Shown here: positions 16,464 through 25,810 of the stretch, piece by piece
Position numbering within the stretch: the stretch's first letter is position 1
How the letters are laid out: every line of letters begins with the position of its first letter
From: Bacteroidota bacterium
Lineage (GTDB): Bacteria > Bacteroidota > Bacteroidia > 2-12-FULL-35-15
DNA length: 64,000 nt
Reading direction: 5' to 3'
Assembly: GCA_025963725.1 (NCBI GenBank)
Contig: JAOQAE010000003.1
Span: 124,001-188,000, forward strand
Notes under the pieces: generated by a model
What the model was told of the DNA's origin: nothing
What the model saw: the letters and a program-made list of their open reading frames with translations, nothing else
Database searches by the model: none
Program-made: the position numbers and the translations under genes

Positions 16464-18971
16464 CTAATTCTTAATGATCTTCTTATTCATTACTTCCTCA
16501 TCGGTGATCACCTGTAAATAGTAAATTCCTTTTGCGAGCTCCTTCAGGCTGAGCTGTTTCTTGTATGTTCCGTTCCGCTGGCTGAGCTCTTCTGAATACA
16601 CTTCCTGTCCTGCAATATTTACAATGCTGATCTTCACGCTTCCGGCTTTTGCAAGCTCCAGCTCAATCGTTACATCTTCGTTAAAAGGGTTCGGATACAC
16701 ATTCAGCGCAGCAGCGTAAGCCGCTTCAGAGATTCCCACATCGTTGATATTAATAATGGTTGAAACCGTGGAGCAGCCCAGCGCATTGGTTACCTGCACA
16801 TAGTAATTCCCGTTGGTCACATACACTAACGTTTGATTGGTTTCGCCCGGTAGCGGCGATCCTGCAAGGTACCACTGGTAAGAGAATGCCGGTGTGCTGT
16901 ACAATGTATCGTGCGACTTTGCGATGGAAGGCAAGGGAGGATTTCCGAGCACGGTAACCCTTACCGTATCCGAGCTTACGCAACCTGCTGAAGAAGTTCC
17001 GATCACGGTATAGGTGGTGGAAACCACGGGCCCTGCGATCGGGTTAACAATGGTTGAATCGCTTAATGATGTTCCCGGATGCCATACGTATGTTGTACCG
17101 CCGCTTGCCGTGAGGTTCACATTTGTGCTTAAGCAGGTGCTGTCGTTCATGCCCGCATCAATGGTTGGCAATGGCAATACATTTACCGATTGCGAACTGG
17201 ATGCAGAGCAGCCGTTCGTATCAGTCACCATTACGGTGTATGTTCCGGAAGCGGATACAGTGATGGACGATAGCGTATCGGCAGCAGCTGTACTCCATTG
17301 GTACTGATCCGACGGGCTTGATGTAAGTGTTACCGAGCCGCCGATGCAGAAAGTAGTAGGGCCGCTTGCGGTGATTCCCGGCGAAGGCAATGGAACAACA
17401 GTTACCACAACCGTATCCACATCCACGCAGCCGCTCGTGTTCGTGATAGCCACGTAATAAGCGGTTGTTGTTGTTGGATTGGCAACAGGAGTGGCCGATG
17501 TTACGCTGCTCAGCGTTCCGTCGTTCGGAAGCCATGCATAGCTTGCAGCGCCCGGTGCGCTTGCGTTAAGCGTGGTGCTGGCGCCGTTGCAGATGGTTAC
17601 ATCCGTTCCTGCGCTGGCAGTAAGCTGGCAATATTTGATCGTTTCAAAATCCTCGTTTGTTCCGGCACCCTTGCTCATCCCGGCAATGTAAATATTCCCG
17701 ATGTTATCCACGGAGATGGCAACAGCCTGGTCGGCATTGTTACCTGTTCCGTTGTATTTGGTGATCCATTGCTGAACACCTGCGGTATCGTATTTTATGG
17801 TGGTGAAATCATTGTTCAACCCGCTCGTGTAGCTGTAGCCTGTTACATATACATTTCCGGCAGCATCCAGCGCAAGCGCTTTTCCTTCATCATAGCCGTT
17901 GGAAGGCCCGTTATAACGCGTGAGCCATTTCTGAACACCCGTGCTGTCGTATTTAATCGTTACAATGTCTTCCGCCGAAGGGGAAACGCCGATGCTCCTC
18001 CCGGTGATGTACACATTTTTCGCGGCATCTATTTTAATTGCATTGGCGCGGTCGTAATCGTTGCCGGTGCCGTTGTATGTTTTCGACCATTGCTCCACGC
18101 CTGCGGAGTTGTATTTTACAGTTGCATAATCATAATTGGTAAGCACCGCGGTTTGCGTATAGCCTGTTACATATACATTTCCGGAAGCGTCGATGGTGAT
18201 CGCGCGGGCCTCATCATAATTGTTGGAAGGCCCGTTGTATTGCGATGCCCAGAGCTGTGTTCCGGCTGCATCGTACTTCAGGGTAATAAAATCGAAATCC
18301 GCGGAAGCGCTTTGAAAAGTATATCCCGCAACGTACACGACAGAGGTGGCCGGATCAACATAAATGGCGTAGCCGGCATCAATGTCCCCGCCAGCGCCGT
18401 TGAAGCGCTTCGCATACTGCTGAACTCCTGCCGCATCGTATTTGATGGTAGTGGCTGCGCTGTTCGTTCCCGATGCATCGCTTGTACCGGTCACATAGGT
18501 ATTGCCGGCGTAATCGGTTGCAATGTCCCATGCCTCATCCGTACCGTTGGTGGTGTTATTATAGCGGGTGGCCCATTGCTGAACGCCTGCGGAATTGTAT
18601 TTAACAGTAGCGTAATCGAAGCCTGTGGTTGCGCCGCCGTAGCTCCATCCCGTAACGTACACATTTCCCAGCGTATCAATGGCGATGGCATGCGCTTCAT
18701 CGAGGCCGTTGCCGGTACCGTTGTATTGCGCGATCCATTGCTGAACGCCTGCCGAATTGTATTTTATGGTGATGTAATCGAAGTTGGTGCTGGTGCCAAC
18801 GCCCAGGCCGGTCACATATACATTGCCCGCCGCGTCCATTACCATGTCCTCCGCCCTGTCAACATTGCTGCCCGAGCTTGTGTAACGGGTTTGCCACTGG
18901 ATATTTATCTGTGCGTATGAACTGATAAACAAAAGGATCAAAAAGCTAAAAGAGAGTAATTTTTTTTTCAT
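16464..18971 (-). CDS. SBBP-repeat beta-propeller-like secreted protein with T9SS type A domain
   Basis: This 835-residue protein has a signal peptide (MKKKLLSFSFLILLFISSYA). About eight consecutive repeats of ~50 residues follow to residue ~430, each built as ITIKYNSAGVQQW, then YNGTGN..DEA.AIAID..GNVYVTG. This is the SBBP-type pattern that probably forms a beta-propeller. The next ~300 residues are Ig/PKD-like segments with Cys (ASAGTDVTICNGASTTLNAS). A type A sorting domain ends the protein (NVYPNPFNEDVTIELE, ELAKGIYYLQVITDEE). A GTG start 6 bp upstream is possible, but the ATG at 18971 directly begins the signal peptide. A role in surface binding is inferred. Confidence 0.9.
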   Translation of the reverse strand: MKKKLLSFSFLILLFISSYAQINIQWQTRYTSSGSNVDRAEDMVMDAAGNVYVTGLGVGTSTNFDYITIKYNSAGVQQWIAQYNGTGNGLDEAHAIAIDTLGNVYVTGWSYGGATTGFDYATVKYNSAGVQQWATRYNNTTNGTDEAWDIATDYAGNTYVTGTSDASGTNSAATTIKYDAAGVQQYAKRFNGAGGDIDAGYAIYVDPATSVVYVAGYTFQSASADFDFITLKYDAAGTQLWASQYNGPSNNYDEARAITIDASGNVYVTGYTQTAVLTNYDYATVKYNSAGVEQWSKTYNGTGNDYDRANAIKIDAAKNVYITGRSIGVSPSAEDIVTIKYDSTGVQKWLTRYNGPSNGYDEGKALALDAAGNVYVTGYSYTSGLNNDFTTIKYDTAGVQQWITKYNGTGNNADQAVAISVDNIGNIYIAGMSKGAGTNEDFETIKYCQLTASAGTDVTICNGASTTLNASAPGAASYAWLPNDGTLSSVTSATPVANPTTTTAYYVAITNTSGCVDVDTVVVTVVPLPSPGITASGPTTFCIGGSVTLTSSPSDQYQWSTAAADTLSSITVSASGTYTVMVTDTNGCSASSSQSVNVLPLPTIDAGMNDSTCLSTNVNLTASGGTTYVWHPGTSLSDSTIVNPIAGPVVSTTYTVIGTSSAGCVSSDTVRVTVLGNPPLPSIAKSHDTLYSTPAFSYQWYLAGSPLPGETNQTLVYVTNGNYYVQVTNALGCSTVSTIININDVGISEAAYAAALNVYPNPFNEDVTIELELAKAGSVKISIVNIAGQEVYSEELSQRNGTYKKQLSLKELAKGIYYLQVITDEEVMNKKIIKN

Positions 18972-18993
18972 GCTCACGTGAATATTATCAAGT

Positions 18994-19001
18994 CAAAACT
19001 A
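18994..19001 (-). promoter_or_regulatory. -7 element upstream of the SBBP gene
   Basis: The minus strand reads TAGTTTTG, an exact TAnnTTTG match, 22 bp ahead of the ATG. No good -33 TTG is seen. Confidence 0.45.
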
Positions 19002-19042
19002 ATCTTTTTTCTCCTAAAGAGCATCTTTTTCACGATAAAAAT

Positions 19043-19071
19043 TTGCGTGTACAAAAAAATTATTACATTTA
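19043..19071 (+). promoter_or_regulatory. candidate promoter of the PKD adhesin - PorP - OmpA unit
   Basis: TTG at 19043-19045 and TACATTTA at 19064-19071 (one mismatch to TAnnTTTG) are separated by 18 bp, 41 bp upstream of the ATG. Confidence 0.45.
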
Positions 19072-19112
19072 CGATTGATAAAATAGTTATATAAACACAT
19101 TACTAACACAGA

Positions 19113-22100
19113 ATGAAGAATAAACTATTACTCCTTTTCATAATTATTTTCTTTGTTCCTTTTACTTCATTCGCTACACACATTGTCGGTGGTTCGTTAA
19201 CGTATGAACAGCTGAGCGGCTCCACCTACCGGATCACGCTGAAGCTGTACCGTGACTGTAAGCCGGGAAGCGCCGCATTCCCTAACCCTGTTACCATTGC
19301 TATCCGCGATAACTGCGGCGCCAGCTTAATGAATGTCAACATTCCTTTCCCGGGTGCCAGCCTTGTTCCGCCGAATATCGATACCTGCGCCGTTAACCCG
19401 GGGATCTGCCTCGAGGAAGCGGTATACACCAAGATCGTAAGCGGGCTTCCACCCCGTCCGGGCGGGTACCACCTGTATTTCCAGTACTGCTGCCGTAACT
19501 CCACCTTAATGAACATTGTAAGCCCTTTAACAACGGGTGAAACATGGTATGCCCACATCCCGGATAACGGCGTGGTGATCTCCAACAGCAGCCCGAAATG
19601 GATCAATCCGCCGCCAGTGTTCGTCTGCCAGGGAAACAACATGGTAGTGGATCACAGCGCAACGGATTCCGATGGCGATTCGCTTGTTTATTCACTTTAT
19701 ACGCCTTACAGCGACCAGGCGATCACCTATCCCGGCTGCGTATTTACAACGGCACCCGTCACATGGTCGAGCACCTACGGCGCCAACAATCCGCTGAACC
19801 CCGCGGTACCAAACTCATTAACCATTTCGCCTTCAGGGATCATCAACGGCGTTCCGCCTACGCTCGGGCAGTTTGTGGCCGGCGTACGCTGTGAAGAGTG
19901 GAGGAACGGCGTGAAGATCGGTGAGATCCTCCGCGATTTCCAGTTCAACGTAGTGAATTGTCCGCCCCTTGCCGTAGCCAGCTTTAACTCCAGCGGCGCC
20001 TGCAACGGATTGACCATTTCATTCACCAACACCACCACACCTTCCGCAAATAACTACTTCTGGGATTTCGGCGATGGCTCCACCACTGCCGATACAACCA
20101 GCGCATACAGCCCAAGCTATACCTACCCTTCACTGGGTGTTTACACGGCAACGCTTATCATCAACAACGGCACTCCCTGCGCCGATACTTCCATACAGGT
20201 CGTCAACCTCTCATACGTGGATGCCGGCTTTTCCAGCGATGCGCCCGCATGTAAAGGCGTGCCCATCAACTTTACCGACACCTCGGATGTAGACCCGGGC
20301 AGCACGATCACCAACTGGGCCTGGACCTTCGGCGATGGCTTCAATTCCACCACACAGAATCCGAGCCACCCTTACAGTGCCGGCGGCTCCTATACGGTTA
20401 CTCTCATTACCACCACGGCAGCGGGCTGTACCGATACCGCGCAGCATGTGGTGAACATACAGGGACTGCCGATCGCGAACGCAGGTAACGATACCAGCAG
20501 CTGTACAAACAACCCTTCGATCAACTTAGGCGGAACGGTGCTGAATGCCGGCGGCGGACAATGGTTCGCAAACGGATCGTTCAACCCGAATGCATTTGCG
20601 CTGAACCCCACCTACACGCCGTCCGCTTCTGCGGTAAGCAACGGCGCCGATACGCTGATGCTGATCACAACAAGCAATGCGCTTTGTCCGGCCGATACGG
20701 ACGTAGTGATCGTTAACTTCTATCCCGGCCCTACGGTGAATGCAGGAGGCGATATCTCCGTCTGCAAGGATACGGTAAGCGTGCCTGTTTGTGCCGCAGT
20801 TACGGTAGCCTCCGGCGGAACATGGCAAACGATGGGCTCAGGGACATTTGTAAACCCTGCGGCCACCTGCACGCAATACATTCCAAGCAGCGCGGATACA
20901 ACGGCCGGCACGGTGATGGTTTACATCACATCCACCGGCAACGGCAACTGTTTCGCCGCAAGCGATACGATCACGATCTTCTTTACCTCTACGCCGTATG
21001 CAACCATTACATCGAACGACAGCACCTGCGCAAGCAACCCGTTCAACCTCGGCGTGAACATCACCACCGGCTCCGGCGTATGGAGCAGCAGCGGAACAGG
21101 AAGCTTCGCTCCGAATGATACCACGCTGAATGGCGTGTATTATCCAAGCCCGGCCGATGATGCTGCAGGCAGCGTGAGCATTTACTTTGTATCCACCAAC
21201 AATGGCGGATGCCGCTCCGTGCACGACACGATCGATGTTACGATCATTCCTTCGCCAACAGCCGCATACAGCAGTGTTCCGGCATGCCCTTCATTCCCGG
21301 TTGCATTTACCGATGCCTCCACATCCACCGGCAGCGTTACCGCATGGAACTGGAATTTCGGCGATGGCAGCGCCAACAGCACTTCACAGAACCCGACACA
21401 TGTTTACGGTGCCGGCGGGCCTTACAACGTAATGCTGATCGCAACCTCGAACAACGGCTGCGTGGATACGGTGACACAGGTGGTGAATGTATTTTACAAG
21501 CCGGTTGCAGGATTCGATGCGAACGGCATCTGCTTAAGCGACGGAACACAATTCACGGATACATCTTCGGTAACAGGATCAACCATCACCGGATGGAGCT
21601 GGAACTTCGGCGACGGAACCGCGCTGAACACCACGCAGAACCCTGTACACAATTTCCCTTCCGCCAACATCTGGAACTCTACGCTGATCGTTCAATCGGC
21701 ACAGGGCTGCATCGATACGGTCAGCAACCCGATCACTGTATTGCCGGGGCCATTTGCAAGCTTCGGAGTAGATGACCCTACCGCGAACATCAACCAGACG
21801 GTTCAGTTCACCGACCAGTCTACAAACGGCCCTGTTTCCTGGTTCTGGGATTTTGGCGACTCGCAGACGGATTCAACATCCACAGCGCAAAACCCTACCC
21901 ACATTTACGGAACAGGCGGATATTATGATGTGTGCCTGATTGTAACGGATGTGAACGGATGTACCGATACCACCTGCAGGCAGGAGATCATTTCATTGCC
22001 ACCTGCGGTGCCTTCAGGGTTTACCCCGAACGGCGACGGTGAGAACGATATTTTCTACGTGTACGGCGGCCCGTTCAAAACCCTTGAATTCAAGATCTAC

Positions 22101-22268
22101 AACAACTGGGGCGAGCTCATCTACATTTCCGACAAGCAATCGGAAGGCTGGGATGGCAGGCGCAAAGGCATTGACCAGCCCATTGGAGTGTATGTGTACA
22201 TTGTATATGCCGTAACGGAAGATGGTGAAGAGCATCATTTATCCGGCGATGTGACTTTATTACGATAA
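19113..22268 (+). CDS. large PKD-domain surface protein with T9SS type B sorting domain
   Basis: This 1051-residue protein has a signal peptide ending SFA (residue ~21) and the type-B-cargo N-terminal region (THIVGGSLTYEQLSGSTYR). It has at least five PKD domains, near 289, 370, 720, 797 and 880, each with a W-x-FGD(G/S) signature such as YFWDFGDGS. Cys-containing Ig-like repeats separate the second and third. The last ~90 residues are the gliding-motility-associated domain (SGFTPNGDGENDIFYVYGG, IYNNWGELIY, GWDGRRKG). A PorP/SprF gene follows after 7 bp and an OmpA-family gene after that. This layout recalls the sprB-sprF arrangement of gliding Flavobacterium, where the SprF-type protein is needed for secretion of the adhesin. 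An adhesin role is inferred. Confidence 0.92.
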   Translation: MKNKLLLLFIIIFFVPFTSFATHIVGGSLTYEQLSGSTYRITLKLYRDCKPGSAAFPNPVTIAIRDNCGASLMNVNIPFPGASLVPPNIDTCAVNPGICLEEAVYTKIVSGLPPRPGGYHLYFQYCCRNSTLMNIVSPLTTGETWYAHIPDNGVVISNSSPKWINPPPVFVCQGNNMVVDHSATDSDGDSLVYSLYTPYSDQAITYPGCVFTTAPVTWSSTYGANNPLNPAVPNSLTISPSGIINGVPPTLGQFVAGVRCEEWRNGVKIGEILRDFQFNVVNCPPLAVASFNSSGACNGLTISFTNTTTPSANNYFWDFGDGSTTADTTSAYSPSYTYPSLGVYTATLIINNGTPCADTSIQVVNLSYVDAGFSSDAPACKGVPINFTDTSDVDPGSTITNWAWTFGDGFNSTTQNPSHPYSAGGSYTVTLITTTAAGCTDTAQHVVNIQGLPIANAGNDTSSCTNNPSINLGGTVLNAGGGQWFANGSFNPNAFALNPTYTPSASAVSNGADTLMLITTSNALCPADTDVVIVNFYPGPTVNAGGDISVCKDTVSVPVCAAVTVASGGTWQTMGSGTFVNPAATCTQYIPSSADTTAGTVMVYITSTGNGNCFAASDTITIFFTSTPYATITSNDSTCASNPFNLGVNITTGSGVWSSSGTGSFAPNDTTLNGVYYPSPADDAAGSVSIYFVSTNNGGCRSVHDTIDVTIIPSPTAAYSSVPACPSFPVAFTDASTSTGSVTAWNWNFGDGSANSTSQNPTHVYGAGGPYNVMLIATSNNGCVDTVTQVVNVFYKPVAGFDANGICLSDGTQFTDTSSVTGSTITGWSWNFGDGTALNTTQNPVHNFPSANIWNSTLIVQSAQGCIDTVSNPITVLPGPFASFGVDDPTANINQTVQFTDQSTNGPVSWFWDFGDSQTDSTSTAQNPTHIYGTGGYYDVCLIVTDVNGCTDTTCRQEIISLPPAVPSGFTPNGDGENDIFYVYGGPFKTLEFKIYNNWGELIYISDKQSEGWDGRRKGIDQPIGVYVYIVYAVTEDGEEHHLSGDVTLLR

Positions 22269-22275
22269 GGTTTTC

Positions 22276-23316
22276 ATGAAAGAAAGAGAAACGTTTATGA
22301 AGCTATTCTATACCACATTTAAATTTTTACCGGGTGCATTGCTGATCGCAGTCACATTGCTGCTTTCCCCGAATGCGGCCCGTGCACAGGATTTTCACCT
22401 TTCCCAGTACGATGCGCCGCCGCTGTTCCTTAACCCGGCGATGACAGGGATGTTTGACGGAAAATTCCGCATCCATGCGCATTACCGCACGCAGTGGGCG
22501 GCTGTTGCAACCAAGCCATTCACAACCACCGGACTTTCATTCGACATGCCGGTAAAGAAATTCGGCATCGGGCTGCAGGTGATGAACTACCGCGCAGGCG
22601 CAGGAAATTTTAACGTGCTGAGCGCATTGCTTTCTGTAGGATACGATGTGGTTTTCGACAAGGCAAAAAACCATCATCTCGCATTAGGCGTGCAGGGCGG
22701 CATTGTTCACAAGAGCGTTGACATGAACAAGCTTACCTTCGGGAACCAGTATACCACCGCAGGCGACGGAACATTCGACACCTCCATTCCCAACGGTGAA
22801 ACATTCACAAACCCAAGCATCCTGATCCACGATATCAATGCCGGGCTTCTTTATTATTACGCAAAGGAGAATGTAAGGATCAACCCTTTCATAGGCTTCT
22901 CGGCCTTCCACTTAACGCAGCCTAATGAATCGTTCTATGATAAAGCGAACAGGCTTCCTTTACGGTATTATGTTCACGGCGGACTGAAGATCAACATCAA
23001 TGAAAAGATCCAGCTTCTTCCGAAAGGAATTTACATGCGCGAGGTTAATGCAAGCGAGTACACTGCCACCTTATTGCTGCACTACTACCTGAAGGACGAT
23101 ACCTACCTGATCTTCGGGCCAACATACAGGAGCAAGGATGCGGGAATTATTGAAGCGGGAATTAAAAAAGGACAGTACACCTGTCGCGTAAGCTATGACG
23201 TGAACACATCCTCACTGAAGGAAGTGTCGAACCACCGCGGCGGATTTGAAATATCATTCACCTACATTGCACGCAGAAGCAAACCAAACCCATTAGCTAA
23301 TTGTCCGAGATTATAA
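22276..23316 (+). CDS. PorP/SprF family type IX secretion outer membrane protein
   Basis: This protein is 346 residues from the first ATG, or 339 from the ATG at 22297, which starts the signal peptide MKLFYTTFKFLPGALL. The mature start, QDFHLSQYDAPPLFLNPAMT, is the family signature, followed by GMFDGKFRIHAHYRTQW and FDMPVKKFGIGLQV. The remainder is beta-barrel-like with alternating hydrophobic strands. By family knowledge PorP/SprF proteins sit in the outer membrane and are needed for secretion or attachment of particular type B cargo. The gene sits between the cargo gene and the OmpA gene with gaps of 7 and 2 bp, so all three are almost certainly co-transcribed. Confidence 0.95.
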   Translation: MKERETFMKLFYTTFKFLPGALLIAVTLLLSPNAARAQDFHLSQYDAPPLFLNPAMTGMFDGKFRIHAHYRTQWAAVATKPFTTTGLSFDMPVKKFGIGLQVMNYRAGAGNFNVLSALLSVGYDVVFDKAKNHHLALGVQGGIVHKSVDMNKLTFGNQYTTAGDGTFDTSIPNGETFTNPSILIHDINAGLLYYYAKENVRINPFIGFSAFHLTQPNESFYDKANRLPLRYYVHGGLKININEKIQLLPKGIYMREVNASEYTATLLLHYYLKDDTYLIFGPTYRSKDAGIIEAGIKKGQYTCRVSYDVNTSSLKEVSNHRGGFEISFTYIARRSKPNPLANCPRL

Positions 23317-23318
23317 TT

Positions 23319-25385
23319 ATGATAAAGCGTAGTCTACTATTATTATTCTTATGTGCCTTATCTGTAAGCACCTTTTCTCAGAGCAAGAGAGAATGGATGG
23401 GATACGGGGATATCGCATTCAAAAATGAAGATTATAAATCGGCGATCAGTTATTACCTGAAGGTGCTTGACAAGAGCACCAGCGTTGACCTTGTTTACCC
23501 GTACACGCCGAAGCCCTACATCAGGCCGCGCAAGGTGAATAAAGACAGCCTCGAGGCCACACAGAAAGATACGCTGAGAAAGATCTCCCCGGTAAGCCCG
23601 ATGGAGCAATACGTTACGCACCAGGTGGCGGATGCTTACCGCCTGAACCGCGATTATGCAAACGCCGAGATCTGGTTCAAAAAATCGGTGGAGAACAAGC
23701 CGGTTGATTATCCGTATGAGCGTTTCTGGTATGGCGATGCGCTGATGAAGAACAGGAAATACCCTGCAGCGCTGATCGAGTTTGATGCCGTGATGAGCGA
23801 AGCGGAGAAAAAAGATTCTACCTATTTTAAGCTGGCCCAGGTAAAAACTGCGGGCTGCTACCTTGCAACAGATACAACTTATATCCGGAAAGAGATCCTG
23901 ATCAAGGAGCTTGACTCAGTTTTCAACTCGGGAACTTCCACATTTGCCGTGAATTATTATGGCGATGCAAGCACGGTGCAGTTCACATCGGGACGTAACT
24001 CCAACACAGTAGGCGATCCGAAAAAGGATGCCGATAAGGCAAAATACACCGCTGATATTTACACGCTGAAAAAAGCGAACGACGGCTGGACAGAACTGAA
24101 AAAAGTAGATGGCCCTGCCAACACGGAGATGAATGAAGGCGCGGGATTCCTCACGCTGGATAAGGCTAATTATTATTTCACCCGCTGGTCGACCACCAAC
24201 AAGAACGAATGCGCTATTTATCTTTCGAAATTGTTCAACGACAAATGGGCGCCTGCAGAAAAGCTGAACGACAACATCAACCTGGAAGGCTACAAATCCA
24301 TGCACCCGGCATTATCGCCCGACGGAAGCATTTTGTATTTCTCCTCCAACCGCCCGGGCGGCTTCGGCAAGATGGACCTCTGGTATGTAAACATTGATGA
24401 GGAAGGCAAGCCATCCGGCAAGCCGATCAACATGGGCAAGATGTTCAATACGGCTGAGGATGAGGTAACGCCATTTTTTCACTACTATACTTCCACACTG
24501 TATTTCAGCTCGAATGGCTTAGCGGGTTACGGCGGACTGGATGTTTTCAAATCCTCCTTCAACAGCGATTCACTGTGGAGCGCACCAAAGAACATGGGAG
24601 CGCCGGTAAACTCTGCGAAGGATGATGCTTATTTTGTAATGGAGCGCAGCCAGCGCCAGGGGTTTGTTACATCCGACAGAAAGGACTGCGCTGATTGCGG
24701 AGGAACCTGCTACAAAGTGTACGCGCTGGATAAAGAGCCGAACGTGTACGACCTTTCGGGAACTGTATACAATGCAGATAACAATCAGGTGATCCCGAAT
24801 GCTTTATTAACGTTCAAGGACATCCGTGGTGATAAAGAACCGTTTTACCTGATCACCGATTCGCTTGGTAACTATGCCACTCCGCTGGAAGAAGGCTGGG
24901 AGCTTTACATCAAGGCACAGAAGAATAAATATTTCGGTGATGCCGGAAATATTTCAACGCTTGGCTTAACAGAATCGCAGCACTTTGTGAAGGACTTTTT
25001 CCTTTCACCAATTCCGCAGGGAGATATTGTGATCCCGGGGATCGAGTACGATTACGACAAGGCAACATTACGCCCGGCTTCAAAAAAGATCCTGGACGAC
25101 CTGGTTGACTTCCTTAACCTGAACAACAACTTAAGCGTGGAGATCAGCTCGCATACGGATGCACGAGGAAGCGATGTGTACAACCTGAAACTTTCACAGG
25201 ACCGTGCTAAAGCCGTAGTGGATTACCTGGTCGAAAAAGGCATTAAGGCAGAACGCCTCATTGCGCAGGGTTACGGCGAAAGCAAGCTGCTGATCCCGAA
25301 TGCACAAACGGAGGAAGAGCACCAGAAGAACCGCCGCACGGCATTCCGTCCGATCAAGGAAGGCGCTATCCAGGAGAAATGGTAA
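23319..25385 (+). CDS. OmpA-family protein with TPR and PD40 domains
   Basis: This is a 688-residue exported protein (signal peptide MIKRSLLLLFLCALSVSTFS). Domains in order: TPR-like helices at about 20-200, WD40-like PD40 repeats at about 270-450 (LSPDGSILYFSSNRPGGFG, YFSSNGLAGYGGLDVF), a carboxypeptidase-regulatory-like beta sandwich at about 470-560, and an OmpA peptidoglycan-binding domain at about 575-688 (EYDYDKATLRPASKKILD, SSHTDARGSDVYNLKLSQDR). The architecture matches PorE-like and other T9SS-associated OmpA proteins, which link the secretion apparatus to the cell wall. The frame is open from a TTG at 23301 inside porP, but the ATG at 23319, 2 bp after the porP stop, begins the signal peptide. 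Confidence 0.94.
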   Translation: MIKRSLLLLFLCALSVSTFSQSKREWMGYGDIAFKNEDYKSAISYYLKVLDKSTSVDLVYPYTPKPYIRPRKVNKDSLEATQKDTLRKISPVSPMEQYVTHQVADAYRLNRDYANAEIWFKKSVENKPVDYPYERFWYGDALMKNRKYPAALIEFDAVMSEAEKKDSTYFKLAQVKTAGCYLATDTTYIRKEILIKELDSVFNSGTSTFAVNYYGDASTVQFTSGRNSNTVGDPKKDADKAKYTADIYTLKKANDGWTELKKVDGPANTEMNEGAGFLTLDKANYYFTRWSTTNKNECAIYLSKLFNDKWAPAEKLNDNINLEGYKSMHPALSPDGSILYFSSNRPGGFGKMDLWYVNIDEEGKPSGKPINMGKMFNTAEDEVTPFFHYYTSTLYFSSNGLAGYGGLDVFKSSFNSDSLWSAPKNMGAPVNSAKDDAYFVMERSQRQGFVTSDRKDCADCGGTCYKVYALDKEPNVYDLSGTVYNADNNQVIPNALLTFKDIRGDKEPFYLITDSLGNYATPLEEGWELYIKAQKNKYFGDAGNISTLGLTESQHFVKDFFLSPIPQGDIVIPGIEYDYDKATLRPASKKILDDLVDFLNLNNNLSVEISSHTDARGSDVYNLKLSQDRAKAVVDYLVEKGIKAERLIAQGYGESKLLIPNAQTEEEHQKNRRTAFRPIKEGAIQEKW

Positions 25386-25408
25386 GCTGAATTTTAAAGC
25401 AAACACAT

Positions 25409-25449
25409 AAAAAAAGGAAAGAGTTCAAAATGAATTTTTTCCTTTTTTA
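25409..25449 (+). terminator. terminator after the adhesin-PorP-OmpA unit
   Basis: AAAAAAAGGAAA pairs with TTTTTTCCTTTTTT around a ~14-base AT-rich loop, 23 bp after the OmpA stop. It is an A/T-flanked hairpin of the intrinsic type. Confidence 0.65.
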
Positions 25450-25494
25450 ATTCACACTATTCATCACAATTTTTTCTGATAATTTCCTGAGATA

Positions 25495-25694
25495 ACAGGC
25501 CGCTCCTACGGAGCTTGGAATTGGTTATCATTAATCTTTCAATAAACAGGTCGCTCCTACGGAGCTGTACCGCCTAAAAACGATGAAGTGCCAAAATAAG
25601 GTCCCCATACAACCAACTATATACAGCCCCAGCGGGGCGGCCTGTTTGTTGCATGTTCTTCCACTTTATTTCAAGCTCCGTAGGAGCGGCCTGT
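25495..25694. repeat. cluster of four GCTCCGTAGGAGC-type palindromic units
   Basis: Units A (25495-25516) and B (25546-25565) read ACAGG-(C/T)-CGCTCCTACGGAGCT. Units C (25625-25645) and D (25672-25694) are in the opposite orientation (AGC...GCGGCCTGT), so the block is one large inverted array. Unit C carries GCCCC/GGGGC in place of GCTCC/GGAGC, so the small stem is kept with a paired change. Together with the terminator and the TonB promoter this accounts for the 425 bp gap between the OmpA and TonB genes; no gene is seen in it. Confidence 0.8.
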
Positions 25695-25751
25695 TCATTC
25701 CCACTTAAAACGCATGGCCTCCATAGGATCACACATTTTTCTAAAATAAAT

Positions 25752-25782
25752 TTGGTTTATATTATAAACCAGTTTATATTTG
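25752..25782 (+). promoter_or_regulatory. promoter of the TonB receptor cluster
   Basis: TTG at 25752-25754, a 20 bp spacer and TATATTTG at 25775-25782 match the Bacteroidota promoter consensus exactly. The last base of the -7 box is 28 bp from the ATG at 25811. Confidence 0.8.
25754..25778. promoter_or_regulatory. operator-like palindrome inside the TonB receptor promoter
   Basis: GGTTTATA-T-TATAAACC (25754-25770) is a perfect 8 bp inverted repeat. A third half-site, AGTTTATA (25771-25778), follows directly, so there are three consecutive half-sites. They fill the spacer between the -33 and -7 elements and overlap both. A repressor bound here would block transcription. The winged-helix regulator at 29381 in the same gene cluster is the obvious candidate, but this is inference. 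Confidence 0.6.
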
Positions 25783-25810
25783 CGACATATTTATAACATT
25801 TACTATTGAT

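Noticed and set aside
17769-18920. 383-codon open frame on the plus strand opposite the SBBP gene
   Set aside because: Its repeated look follows from the SBBP repeats on the other strand; no start context or domain supports it.
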